64,000 nucleotides of DNA from Lachnospiraceae bacterium (GTDB lineage Bacteria; Bacillota; Clostridia; Lachnospirales; Lachnospiraceae). A program made the translations under genes and the position numbers. The stretch's first letter is position 1; every line of letters starts with the position of its first letter. Of this stretch, positions 52,709-61,463 are shown in pieces. The notes below the pieces were generated by a model. The model saw only the letters and a list, made by a program, of their open reading frames with translations, searched no databases and was not told the origin of the DNA. Where the stretch lies: contig CAJTGD010000002.1 of assembly GCA_910575475.1 (NCBI GenBank), forward strand, positions 186,001-250,000, read 5' to 3'.

Positions 52709-55408
52709 TTGAAACATCTGAAATTTATTGATGAGCACGGCAGCTTTGTGATGGAGCGGCCGGAAAATACGAGTTACTTATACTTCCCGCTTGCTTCCGA
52801 GGCCGGATTGAAAAGCGCCGTTACGCCGAACCTGGGCGGGGATGCCAAAATTGACCAGGAAAGCTTCCTTTTAGAGCCTGTCAGTTCCGAGGATCTGCAC
52901 AGCAGCCGTTCCGGGCGCAACTTCTGGTTTGTAAAAAATGACGCAGAAGTATATTCAGCCGCGGGTGTCTCTGCGCGGCAGGAGGCGGATAAATTCACCA
53001 AGCTGCAGGATGACAGCGAACTGACAGCCGGATTTATGCGTCACACGATCAAAAGGACTTCCAGAGTCCACCAGCTCGAAACCACGGTGACTTCCTTTAT
53101 CCCCAACGGGGAGCAGGCGGAGATCATGTACGTGACCGTGCAGAATATTTCAAATACCATGCAGAATCTGACGCCTTACGCTGCCGTCCCCATCTACGGG
53201 CGCAGCGCGGACAACATCCGGGACCATCGGAATGTAACCTCCATGCTCCACCGCATCCGCACAGACCGGCACGGAGTTTTTGTCTGCCCCACCATGTCCT
53301 TTGACGAGAAGGGGCACCGTCCCAACAGCCGGATCTATTATGTCATGGGCTGCACGGGGGCGGGCAGCGCGCCGGCTGCTTTTTATCCCACTGTGGAAGC
53401 GTTCCTCGGAGAAGGAGGCACCTTTACGCACCCCCGGGCCGTATACGAGGGATATCCCGGATGTCCGGCCCATACCTCCGCGGCAGGAAAGGAAGCCATG
53501 GGCGCTTTCCGTTTTGAGCCGATTTCCCTGGCTCCCGGCGGGCGGGCGGACTACATCGTCCTTCTGGGAACGGAAGAGAGCGAAGAACGCATTTCCCGCA
53601 TTTTTGAAAAATACAATACCTCCGAAAAGGTACTGCATGCCCTGGAGGATACCAAAGCCTGCTGGCAGGATCAGGTCTCTGTCCGTTTCCGCACCGGGGA
53701 CGCGGATTTTGACTGCCTGATGAAATGGATCTGCTTTCAGCCGTTTCTGCGCCGCCTGTTCGGCTGCTCCTTCCTGCCCCACCACGACTACGGCAGAGGC
53801 GGACGGGGATGGAGGGATCTCTGGCAGGACTGCCTCTCCCTGCTGCTGATGGAGCCGGACCAGGTGGGCAAAATGATCGCCGCAAATTACGGCGGCGTCC
53901 GCGTCGACGGAACCAATGCCACCATCATCGGCAGCGGAGACGGCAATTTCATTGCGGACCGGAACGGTATCCCGCGGGTCTGGATGGACCACGCGCTCTG
54001 GCCGCTGATGACCACCAGGCTCTATATCGACCAGACCGGGGATATCGAAATCCTGAACAAATCGGTTTCCTATTTTAAGGACGCCCAGACCATGCGGGGA
54101 AATGCCGTCGATTCCCTGTGGGAGCCGGAAACCGGAAACAGACAGCGCACCGCTGCCGGAGACATTTACACCGGAACGATCTTAGAGCATCTTCTCATCC
54201 AGCAGCTTACCGCCTTTTATGAGACAGGCGCGCACAATATCTGCCGTCTCCGCGGCGCGGACTGGAACGACGCTCTGGATATGGCTTCCGAGCACGGGGA
54301 AAGCGTGGCCTTCACCTGTGCCTACGCCGGCAATCTGCTGGAGCTTGCGGCCATGATCCGCAGCCTGGATGAGCATTCCTCCTCACATACCGCCGAGCTC
54401 CTGGAAGAGATCACGATCCTGTTGGACAGCAGCTCTGAAGCCTTCGGCGACATTGACAAAAAGCGCCGGATCCTGTCCGACTATACCGCGCGGTGCAGGC
54501 ACACGCTCAGCGGAAGGCGTGTCCGTGTTCCTCTCTCCTCCCTTACGGTCAATCTGATCCAGAAGGCCAACTGGCTCATGGAATACCTGCGGGAGCATGA
54601 ATGGATCGAAGGCCCCGACGGGGAAGGCTGGTTCAACAGCTACTACGACAACCACGGCCGCGCGGTGGAGGGCTTTTTCGGAGACCAGGTCCGCATGATG
54701 CTGACAGGACAGGTCTTTGCCATCATGAGCGGAACCGCGCAGGACACGCACATCGAAAAGATCACCAAAAGCGCTGACCATTATCTCTACCAAAAGGAGA
54801 TCGGCGGCTACCGCCTGAACACAGATTTTCATGAACTGAAATTCGATATGGGGCGCATGTTCGGATTTGCCTACGGGGAAAAGGAAAACGGCGCGGTCTT
54901 TTCCCATATGACCGTCATGTACGCCAACGCCCTCTATCGGCGTGGCTTCGCGAAAGAGGGCTGGAAAGCCCTGAAAACCCTTGCCGATACGGCCCTGGAT
55001 TTTGACACCAGCCATATCTACCCCGGCATCCCGGAATACTTCCGCTCCGACGGCCGCGGAATGTACCACTACCTGACCGGCGCCGCAAGCTGGTTCATGC
55101 TCACCATGATCACCGAGGTCTTCGGCGTCCGCGGAGAGTCCGGCAGCCTGGTCCTGTACCCCAAGCTCCTGGCCTCCCAATTCGATGAGGAATGCCGCGC
55201 CGCCCTCACCGTCCCCTTCGCCGGCAGACTTTTTACAATCATATATGAAAACAAACAGCGGAAAGATTTCGGCTCCTACCGCATCGCCTCCGCCGCCTGC
55301 GATCAGGCGCCGCTCGCGGTCAGCGAAGATGCCTATGTAGTCCTCCCCCGCGAAACCCTGACCGCCCTCCCCAATGTGCCGCATACTATCACTGTAACTC
55401 TGCTGTAA
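52709..55408 (+). CDS. GH94 glycoside phosphorylase, long form (specificity uncertain)
   Basis: An 899-residue cytoplasmic GH94 enzyme. The N-terminal beta-sandwich (FIDEHGSFVMERPENTSYLY) leads to an (alpha/alpha)6 barrel with HHDYGRGGRGWRDLWQDCLS and LRGADWNDALDMASEHGES. The latter carries the Asp pair D518/D521, one of which is the family acid. A phosphate-binding GAVFSHM-type loop and HYLTGAASWFMLTM follow. It is distinct from the cellobiose and chitobiose phosphorylase subgroups and may act on beta-1,3- or beta-1,2-linked glucosides. A TTG start at 52709 was chosen because AAAGGAG lies 7 nt before it; an in-frame ATG at 52682 has no ribosome binding site. Confidence 0.8.
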   Translation: MKHLKFIDEHGSFVMERPENTSYLYFPLASEAGLKSAVTPNLGGDAKIDQESFLLEPVSSEDLHSSRSGRNFWFVKNDAEVYSAAGVSARQEADKFTKLQDDSELTAGFMRHTIKRTSRVHQLETTVTSFIPNGEQAEIMYVTVQNISNTMQNLTPYAAVPIYGRSADNIRDHRNVTSMLHRIRTDRHGVFVCPTMSFDEKGHRPNSRIYYVMGCTGAGSAPAAFYPTVEAFLGEGGTFTHPRAVYEGYPGCPAHTSAAGKEAMGAFRFEPISLAPGGRADYIVLLGTEESEERISRIFEKYNTSEKVLHALEDTKACWQDQVSVRFRTGDADFDCLMKWICFQPFLRRLFGCSFLPHHDYGRGGRGWRDLWQDCLSLLLMEPDQVGKMIAANYGGVRVDGTNATIIGSGDGNFIADRNGIPRVWMDHALWPLMTTRLYIDQTGDIEILNKSVSYFKDAQTMRGNAVDSLWEPETGNRQRTAAGDIYTGTILEHLLIQQLTAFYETGAHNICRLRGADWNDALDMASEHGESVAFTCAYAGNLLELAAMIRSLDEHSSSHTAELLEEITILLDSSSEAFGDIDKKRRILSDYTARCRHTLSGRRVRVPLSSLTVNLIQKANWLMEYLREHEWIEGPDGEGWFNSYYDNHGRAVEGFFGDQVRMMLTGQVFAIMSGTAQDTHIEKITKSADHYLYQKEIGGYRLNTDFHELKFDMGRMFGFAYGEKENGAVFSHMTVMYANALYRRGFAKEGWKALKTLADTALDFDTSHIYPGIPEYFRSDGRGMYHYLTGAASWFMLTMITEVFGVRGESGSLVLYPKLLASQFDEECRAALTVPFAGRLFTIIYENKQRKDFGSYRIASAACDQAPLAVSEDAYVVLPRETLTALPNVPHTITVTLL

Positions 55409-55434
55409 ACCTGTACGTTTCAGCCGAAAGCGCA

Positions 55435-55569
55435 GCTCAGACAAAAATCATTGTCCAAAGGAACCTCTCAAAAAACGCCGGCACTTAGCGAGGTTCTTTC
55501 GAGCTTAGTACCGCTGCGTTTTTTGCGAAGCGAAAGCGGGGTGACGCGGACAATGATTTTTGTCTGAGC
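55435..55569. repeat. 135-bp palindromic element with perfect 22-bp terminal inverted repeats
   Basis: The ends (55435-55456 and 55548-55569) are exact reverse complements, beginning GCTCAGACAAAAATCATTGT. Inside are nested pairs GAACCTC/GAGGTTC and CAAAAAACGC/GCGTTTTTTG. No open frame is present. It fills the gap between two GH94 genes and could be a MITE, a REP-like element or a processed RNA structure. Confidence 0.8.
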
Positions 55570-55613
55570 GTCCCCCCTCTCTAAACCACATAAAAGAAAG
55601 GAAACATTCCCCT

Positions 55614-58025
55614 ATGAACTACGGATACTTTGACCCCCTGAACCGAGAATATGTGATCACCCGCCCGGACACCCCGGCCCCCTGGGTCAACTACCTGGGC
55701 TCCCCGGAATACGGCGCCATCATTTCTAACAACGCGGGAGGCTACAGCTTTGCAAAATCCGGCGCAAACGGCCGGATCCTCCGTTACATTTTCAACAGCT
55801 TCGACCAGCCCGGGCGCTACCTCTACCTCCGGGACAACGACTCCGCCGACTACTGGTCCGCCTCCTGGCAGCCCGTCGGCAAGTCTCTGGATCTGTGCAG
55901 ATACGAATGCCGCCACGGCATGGGCTATACCGTAATGACCGCCGACTACAGCGGGATTCGCTCTGAAGCCGCTTATTACGTCCCCCTCGGAAAATCCTAT
56001 GAGGTCTGGACGCTTTCCGTCTCCAATCATTCGGAGCGAGCCAGGGATCTGACCCTGACCGGCTATGCCGAATTTACAAACCACAGCAATTACGAACAGG
56101 ATCAGGTGAATCTGCAGTATTCCCTGTTTATCACGAAGACCCTGTTTGAAAAGAACCGGATCATCCAGCAGATCCACGGCAATCTGGACGCCCTCCCGGA
56201 GGACGGGCAGGTGGATTCCAAAAATGTGACCGAGCGCTTCTTCGGACTTGCCGGAGCCAAGGTTGCTTCCTACTGCGGAGAAAAGGAGCATTTTCTGGGG
56301 AAATACCACGGCTACGGCAATCCCCTGGGCGTCATTTCCGGCAGCCTGGGAAATGTGGACAGCTACAATGAGAATTCCTGCGGCGCCCTTTCCTGTCAGG
56401 TCACGCTGGCGCCGGGGGAAACGAAGACCATCCTGTTTGCGCTCGGACCGGACGGCTCCGAAGCCGCGGCTTCCATCCTGGATTCCTATGCGGATCCGGC
56501 AGCACAGACAAAAAAGGAGCTGCAGGAATTAAAGTCCTTCTGGTACGAAAAGCTGGATCATTTAAAGGTCTGTACTCCCAGTCCGGAATTTGACACCATG
56601 CTCAATACCTGGAACGCCTACAACTGCTTTATGACATTTATCTGGTCCAGGGCCGCCTCCTTCATCTACTGCGGGCTGCGAAACGGTTACGGCTACCGGG
56701 ATACCGTGCAGGATATCCAGGGCATCATCCACCTCGCTCCGGAAATGGCGGCGGAAAAGCTCCGCTTTATGCTCTCCGCCCAGGTCAGCCGCGGCGGAGG
56801 ACTGCCCCTTGTAAAGTTCACCCACTGCCCGGGACAGGAGGATACGCCCGATGACGCTTCCTACCGGCAGGAGACCGGGCATCCGGCCTACCGCGCGGAT
56901 GATGCCCTGTGGCTCTTTCCCACGGTCTGGAAATATATTTCCGAAACAGGAAATCTGGATTTTCTGGATGAAATCATCCCCTTTGCGGACAAGGAGGAAG
57001 ATACGGTTTACGGGCATCTGCAGCGCGCAATCCAGTTTTCTCTAGATCACCTGGGCCCCCACGGCATGCCTGCCGGGCTCTACGCGGACTGGAACGACTG
57101 CCTGCGCCTGGGCGCGAACGGGGAGTCTTCCTTTGTAGCCATGCAGTTTTACTATGCACTGGATATTTTAAAAAGATTTGCTGAATATAAAAAGGATGCG
57201 GACTATGTGAAATATCTGGAAGAAAAGCTGGCGGAGGCCGGAACCATCATCCAAACTCTGTGCTGGGATCAGGACCGGTTTATCCGGGGATATACGGAGC
57301 ATGGAGAGCGGATCGGCGCCCCGGCTGATCCGGAAGCCAGCCTATGGCTGAACCCCCAGAGCTGGGCGGTCATCAGCGGGCTTGCCTCTCCCGGCCAGGC
57401 CGATGCGATACTGGAAAATGTATATAAGAATCTAAACACAGACTACGGCGCCCTCCTGATGGATCCGCCTTACCATGCGCACGCATTTGACGGCGCGCTT
57501 GCCGTCATCTACAACCAGGGGACCAAGGAAAACGCAGGCATCTTTTCCCAGTCCCAGGGATGGCTGATCTTGGCGGAAGCCCTCCGGGGGCATGGGGAAC
57601 GCGCCTTCACCTACTTTATGGAAAATGCCCCGGCCGCCCAGAATGACCGGGCGGAGATCCGCCGCCTGGAGCCCTACTGCTACGGCCAGTTTACGGAAGG
57701 CCGCGCCAGCGAACATCCGGGCCGCTCCCATGTCCATTGGCTGACCGGCACCGCTTCCACGGTCATGGTCGGATGTGTGGAAGGGATCCTGGGTCTGCGT
57801 CCGGATCCGGAAGGAATCCGGATCGCCCCGTCCATCCCGAAGGGCTGGGAGCACCTGGAGATCGAGAAGGATTTCCGCGGAAAGCATCTGCATATCCGAA
57901 TCGAGAACCCGGACGGCAGGGAATCCGGTTTTCAAAAGCTGATCCTCAATGGGAGGGAACTGGACAGCAGCTATGTCCCCGCCGGAATTCTTGAGGAAGA
58001 AAATGAGATTCGGCTGATCCTATGA
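55614..58025 (+). CDS. GH94 phosphorylase resembling N,N'-diacetylchitobiose / cellobionic acid phosphorylases
   Basis: An 803-residue cytoplasmic enzyme, the usual length for this subgroup. Motifs are MNYGYFDPLNREYVITRPDT, PAPWVNYLGSPEYGAIISNN, NNAGGYSF, YRDTVQDIQGIIHLAPEMAA, LYADWNDCLRLGANGESSF with the Asp pair D492/D495 (one the catalytic acid), YNQGTKENAGIFSQSQGW and HVHWLTGTASTVMVG. The overall pattern follows Vibrio chitobiose phosphorylase more closely than cellobiose phosphorylase. The start at 55614 follows AAAGGAAA; upstream in-frame codons lie in the palindromic element. It is co-directional with the long GH94 gene. Confidence 0.85.
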   Translation: MNYGYFDPLNREYVITRPDTPAPWVNYLGSPEYGAIISNNAGGYSFAKSGANGRILRYIFNSFDQPGRYLYLRDNDSADYWSASWQPVGKSLDLCRYECRHGMGYTVMTADYSGIRSEAAYYVPLGKSYEVWTLSVSNHSERARDLTLTGYAEFTNHSNYEQDQVNLQYSLFITKTLFEKNRIIQQIHGNLDALPEDGQVDSKNVTERFFGLAGAKVASYCGEKEHFLGKYHGYGNPLGVISGSLGNVDSYNENSCGALSCQVTLAPGETKTILFALGPDGSEAAASILDSYADPAAQTKKELQELKSFWYEKLDHLKVCTPSPEFDTMLNTWNAYNCFMTFIWSRAASFIYCGLRNGYGYRDTVQDIQGIIHLAPEMAAEKLRFMLSAQVSRGGGLPLVKFTHCPGQEDTPDDASYRQETGHPAYRADDALWLFPTVWKYISETGNLDFLDEIIPFADKEEDTVYGHLQRAIQFSLDHLGPHGMPAGLYADWNDCLRLGANGESSFVAMQFYYALDILKRFAEYKKDADYVKYLEEKLAEAGTIIQTLCWDQDRFIRGYTEHGERIGAPADPEASLWLNPQSWAVISGLASPGQADAILENVYKNLNTDYGALLMDPPYHAHAFDGALAVIYNQGTKENAGIFSQSQGWLILAEALRGHGERAFTYFMENAPAAQNDRAEIRRLEPYCYGQFTEGRASEHPGRSHVHWLTGTASTVMVGCVEGILGLRPDPEGIRIAPSIPKGWEHLEIEKDFRGKHLHIRIENPDGRESGFQKLILNGRELDSSYVPAGILEEENEIRLIL

Positions 58026-58029
58026 AAAA

Positions 58030-58078
58030 TGTCCGCCTGTAGGCTGCTAAACTGAGATTTCGGATTGCAGCCGTACAG
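58030..58078. repeat. Fragment related to the MITE-like element
   Basis: AAACTGAGATTTCGGATTGC followed by AGCCGTACAGGCGG is the reverse complement, with few changes, of the left end of the element at 7475 (CTGTACGGTTGCAATCCGGA and AATCTCAGTTTT). CCGCCTGTA/TACAGGCGG arms make it a hairpin. Confidence 0.55.
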
Positions 58079-58091
58079 GCGGAAAAATGTT

Positions 58092-58128
58092 ACGGCGCAG
58101 CATCTGTCATATGCTGCGCCGTCTGTTT
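58092..58128. terminator. Terminator between convergent GH94 and AraC genes
   Basis: A perfect 12-bp stem ACGGCGCAGCAT/ATGCTGCGCCGT (58092-58103 with 58111-58122) is followed by CTGTTTT. Confidence 0.8.
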
Positions 58129-58913
58129 TATAGATTTTCCTGATCCTCTCCGATCTCATTTTCCCCATCGATATCCCACTGGATCATATGATTGATGTCC
58201 CGGTATTTCTTCGGGGTCATGCCCACAGCTTCGCGGAACTGCTGTATAAAATGGCTCTGCGAAGAGAAGGACAGCCGGTTCGCGATGTCGATCATGGAAT
58301 ACTCGCTGTACTGCAGCAGGTTCTTTGCCATCTCGATCTTCTGCCCGCGTATATAGGCGCTGACGGAATCCCCCGTCTCCTTCTTAAACAGCCGGGAGAG
58401 GTAGCTGGAAGAGACCCCCAGGGCATCCGCCAGGTCTTCGATCGTGATCCGTTCCTTGATATGGGAATAAATGTACTCCTTGCAGGCATTGATATGCCGG
58501 GAATTGGTATCGCTCCGGCTGATCCTCCGCATCTTTTCCGCATAGTCCAGAACCATCGAGTCGTGCAGATTCCGCACCCCCTGTACCGTATGGATATCGT
58601 CCAGCTTCTGAATATAAAAATCGCTCATCCGGAACGCCTGCTCCAGTTCCATCCCCTTCTGCTTGCAAAGACGCGTGACCATTGCCGTCGTGATCACAAA
58701 ATGATACTTCAGGTTTGTAACCGGATTCCTGGACAGCACGCCGACTCCCTCACTGTCAAGAAACCGTTCCTGCTCGCAATTCTCCCGGACTGCGTCCAGA
58801 TCCCCATTGGTCACTGCCTGGTAAAATAAAAATTCTTCTGTCGGCGGTCTGTGCTCCACCTCATCCAGATCATCCTCGGCTTCCAAAAGAAGCCATTCAT
58901 CCTGATAGCCCAT
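58128..58913 (-). CDS. AraC-family transcriptional regulator
   Basis: A 261-residue regulator. The N-terminal ~150 residues have no recognised sugar-binding cupin; they are helical and resemble the linker region of YesN-type regulators (FLFYQAVTNGDLDAVRENCE, VLSRNPVTNLKYHFVITTAM). The C-terminal AraC domain lies at about 160-255 (ITIEDLADALGVSSSYLSRL and MIDIANRLSFSSQSHFIQQF). The start at 58913 follows AAGGGGAA. It lies next to the two GH94 genes and is a candidate regulator of the GH94/importer genes. Confidence 0.85.
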   Translation of the reverse strand: MGYQDEWLLLEAEDDLDEVEHRPPTEEFLFYQAVTNGDLDAVRENCEQERFLDSEGVGVLSRNPVTNLKYHFVITTAMVTRLCKQKGMELEQAFRMSDFYIQKLDDIHTVQGVRNLHDSMVLDYAEKMRRISRSDTNSRHINACKEYIYSHIKERITIEDLADALGVSSSYLSRLFKKETGDSVSAYIRGQKIEMAKNLLQYSEYSMIDIANRLSFSSQSHFIQQFREAVGMTPKKYRDINHMIQWDIDGENEIGEDQENL

Positions 58914-59031
58914 AGTGTTCCCCTTTTCCTGCGGTTCCCTGTCATTCGCTTTCCTGCACATCAGAATACCAATGTCCCGGGATTCCGGGGCGGCGCGGCG
59001 GCGGCATATGGAGCTTATGACACAGAATGTG

Positions 59032-59820
59032 TCATAAAATTTTACCAGCCATACAGGCGGAAATTTTATTCGGAACACATTCCATTATCTTCATCACTTC
59101 CGCTTCGGCATCATGCCTGTTTTCCTTTATAAAATGGATATAGTCTGATGCCATCTGCAGTTCCAGTTTTTTTGCTTTTATAATCTCAAAAAAAGTGATT
59201 CCCTGCAGCATCTTTTCATAGTCTTCCAAAGTAAATGTCAAAATATAAAAATCCTTTCCATCCTTTTTACTCTTTTCAACCATTCTAAGAACTTTTGTCA
59301 AACCATATGCATCCTTATAGCCCTCGGAATCTCCTGTTAACCCCTTTTGTGTAAAAATAATCCCAAATGAAATACCTGTAACTACCATCAAGCTGTAAAA
59401 TTTCCCCACATAAGTTACGCCCAACGTCGAACTGAAATTTTTACATTCCCCCAGAAATATATCCTCGTCTATCGGGATAAGTTCTCTGGAAAGCTGAAAA
59501 CTCTTCATCGCCTGCTTTCCCCTGTCTGAGAGAACAATCACTTCATCTATTTCATTTGTCTCTGTTTTTACATTTTTAAAAATTTCAAAAAAGTAGCTTT
59601 TCTTAATAATAAACTCCACTAATTCTTCCAGCCGATCGCCTTTAGACTTCGTAGTTTCGACAGTTTTATCATAAGGTTGCTTCAAATTTTCCAGCAGCAC
59701 CTTAAATTGTTTTTTGTCATTTTCTGTCCATTTTATAAATCCTTCAAACTTATCAAGATCATTCTGTACAATCTGGTCGAGATATTCTCGGAGGTTAAAA
59801 TTGTCCATCTTTTTATTCAT
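59032..59820 (-). CDS. Mrr-like PD-(D/E)XK restriction endonuclease-type protein (cassette gene C)
   Basis: A 262-residue protein, third in an AT-rich three-gene cassette. Residues 60-130 have the order of a PD-(D/E)XK restriction nuclease: E65/E66/E69 in GDRLEELVEFIIKK, D92 in NEIDEVIVLSDRGK, and E125-x-K127 in FLGECKNFSS. A hydrophobic helix (YVGKFYSLMVVTGISFGIIF) follows, as in Mrr-type enzymes. A helical domain precedes it. It overlaps gene B by 4 nt (ATGA), so the two are translationally coupled. The last ~10 codons run into a short repeat (CAGCCATACAGGCGGAAATT). The likely role is a DNA-cutting effector of a defence system; this is inference. Confidence 0.65.
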   Translation of the reverse strand: MNKKMDNFNLREYLDQIVQNDLDKFEGFIKWTENDKKQFKVLLENLKQPYDKTVETTKSKGDRLEELVEFIIKKSYFFEIFKNVKTETNEIDEVIVLSDRGKQAMKSFQLSRELIPIDEDIFLGECKNFSSTLGVTYVGKFYSLMVVTGISFGIIFTQKGLTGDSEGYKDAYGLTKVLRMVEKSKKDGKDFYILTFTLEDYEKMLQGITFFEIIKAKKLELQMASDYIHFIKENRHDAEAEVMKIMECVPNKISACMAGKIL

Positions 59821-60185
59821 AGTCTTATCACCTTATACAAGACTATAATGTTGTCTTCCAGTGATAATGGCCTTCCGCAAAAATCACAATATAGGTCAGG
59901 AGTAAATTGCTCTAATGACTCAAGAAATATCCCTTTACTTTTATTGCAGTCAAAGCAATATATTTCATATAGGTTCTCCAGATATCCCTGCTTCTTCAAC
60001 TCTTCCAGGATTCCATAGGCAGTCTTTATATCTATCGCCAATTTTGATTTCAAATGCCCTGGGTAAATATAATCGCCTTCTTCTATAGCTGCAAAAAATT
60101 CATAATACTTTTTCTGTTGATATGGAGTCAGCTGATGTTGCAGCTGTAAGTTCTTTATAGCATTGCATAACGTATTCTTTGACAC
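59817..60185 (-). CDS. Winged-helix and zinc-ribbon protein (cassette gene B)
   Basis: A 122-residue protein. Residues about 25-72 look like a winged helix (QQKKYYEFFAAIEEGDYIYP, KTAYGILEELKKQGYLE). The C-terminus holds two CxxC pairs, C77/C80 in YCFDCNKSKG and C100/C103 in LYCDFCGRPL, a probable zinc ribbon. The GTG start (60185) follows AGGAG and lies 86 nt inside gene A in another frame; an alternative start within the overlap is possible. It links an unrecognised protein to a nuclease and may be the DNA-recognising or regulatory subunit. Confidence 0.6.
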   Translation of the reverse strand: MSKNTLCNAIKNLQLQHQLTPYQQKKYYEFFAAIEEGDYIYPGHLKSKLAIDIKTAYGILEELKKQGYLENLYEIYCFDCNKSKGIFLESLEQFTPDLYCDFCGRPLSLEDNIIVLYKVIRL

Positions 60186-61182
60186 TGCTCATCATCTCCT
60201 CTCTGATTAACTCACCATAAATCATAAACAAGCTATAATCCGTATCTTTATATTTATGTGTAATACCAAATTTTATTCCGGATTCATCTATCCTGATCTT
60301 CACAACAGGCATATCTGATTTTACTTCAATCTTGTTCAGAAAATCTCTTAATCTGTCTCTGATTTTCCGGGTGCTGTCATTCTGTTCAAACAGTTCTTTC
60401 TGTTCCTCAATAAACTTATCAAGCTCTCCCAGTATCGGAATAATGCCAGCCTCGTCTTCATAAGCCTCCAGATAAGCTGTTGTACCATTTCTCGTCATTC
60501 TCTGAGCAACAATCGTAATGTCATCTTTCTCAGATTTCATATAATCCACTACCGCTTTAAAGTCAATATCTATTACCTCAAGCTGTATATTTATTTTCAA
60601 AAAATCTAAAATTTCAGCGACCTTGCTTTTGTAAAAAGTATAAGAATTTTTATATGCGATACCTACCTGATCAAATCGGATTTCCAAAAGGCTGTTCTCT
60701 TTATCAATCACTGCCAGCATTATATATTTTATTGTATTTCCAGCGTCATTTTGAAGCATATAGGAAAACTTGATATATATCGTTTCACCCAATATATAAA
60801 TTGTCGGTTTTTTCAGATCATCTACTGCCCTCTGTTCCTTTTTATCAAAAACATTGACCTTTCCATTTTCGACCAATTGCTGTATTTTTTGAATATTCAG
60901 AAAAGTATATTCAAAATAACAAAAATGACGATATGGTTTTCTGTATTCATATTCCTCAATCAATGCCAGAATATTTTCTGATTCTAACATATGTTTTAAC
61001 TTATCGTCTAATGTCTCGTCGGCAGTCACGTCTATACTATCCGTGAAATTCAATGTCATCTGTGGACTGCGTTTTTTATTATTAATGATCAGTCCTTCAT
61101 TAACTGCCTGTTTCAAAATAATTTTTTTAGTATAAGATGGGTAGGAATCCAATACCGTACTTTTAAAAATATCTTTATTCAA
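60100..61182 (-). CDS. Unrecognised protein, first gene of the AT-rich cassette (gene A)
   Basis: A protein of about 360 residues with no family I recognise. The N-terminus (IFKSTVLDSYPSYTKKIILK, QAVNEGLII) looks like a helix-turn-helix. The middle is mixed alpha/beta (YIKFSYMLQNDAGNTIKYIM, ENSLLEIRFDQVGIAYKNSY). A charged helix (LDKFIEEQKELFEQNDSTRK) precedes a final beta segment (MPVVKIRIDESGIKFGITH). No Walker, nuclease or membrane motif is seen. There is no ATG: TTG at 61182 lies 13 nt after GGAGG, and an in-frame ATT is nearer. It overlaps gene B by 86 nt. Base composition is clearly more AT-rich than the flanking genes. Confidence 0.6.
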   Translation of the reverse strand: MNKDIFKSTVLDSYPSYTKKIILKQAVNEGLIINNKKRSPQMTLNFTDSIDVTADETLDDKLKHMLESENILALIEEYEYRKPYRHFCYFEYTFLNIQKIQQLVENGKVNVFDKKEQRAVDDLKKPTIYILGETIYIKFSYMLQNDAGNTIKYIMLAVIDKENSLLEIRFDQVGIAYKNSYTFYKSKVAEILDFLKINIQLEVIDIDFKAVVDYMKSEKDDITIVAQRMTRNGTTAYLEAYEDEAGIIPILGELDKFIEEQKELFEQNDSTRKIRDRLRDFLNKIEVKSDMPVVKIRIDESGIKFGITHKYKDTDYSLFMIYGELIREEMMSSVKEYVMQCYKELTAATSADSISTEKVL

Positions 61183-61324
61183 AATGTTTATTTCGCCTCC
61201 ATTATCTTAACAGTTTTCGTAACATACCAAATAGGCTCCATATCTTTTTCCATTTATATGATTCAGTGTACCATATTTGTAGGAAAAATACTATCATTTT
61301 TCACATCGCAATGCATCTGCCCCA

Positions 61325-61353
61325 TTGAAACAATGTCCCGGGCTTGCTATACT
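61325..61353 (+). promoter_or_regulatory. Promoter of the Bce-like two-component/ABC operon
   Basis: TTGAAA (61325-61330), 17-bp spacer, TATACT (61348-61353). The leader carries GTTACATGTC...GACCTGTAAC inverted arms (61372-61416) related to the family B outer arms. Confidence 0.75.
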
Positions 61354-61463
61354 ATCAACAGCAGAAGAGGAGTTACATGTCCCATCTTGACTAGGCGTGA
61401 CCTGTAACGAAGGGGATTTCTTTCCCCGCATCCATCCACTCCAACAGAAAGAAGAATCACACC

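Noticed and set aside
54383..55444. A 353-codon minus-strand open frame
   Set aside because: It is antisense to the second GH94 gene; there are no recognisable motifs.
61372..61440. A riboswitch in the leader of the BceR-like gene
   Set aside because: Inverted arms are present, but they match the family B repeat and no known aptamer core is recognisable.
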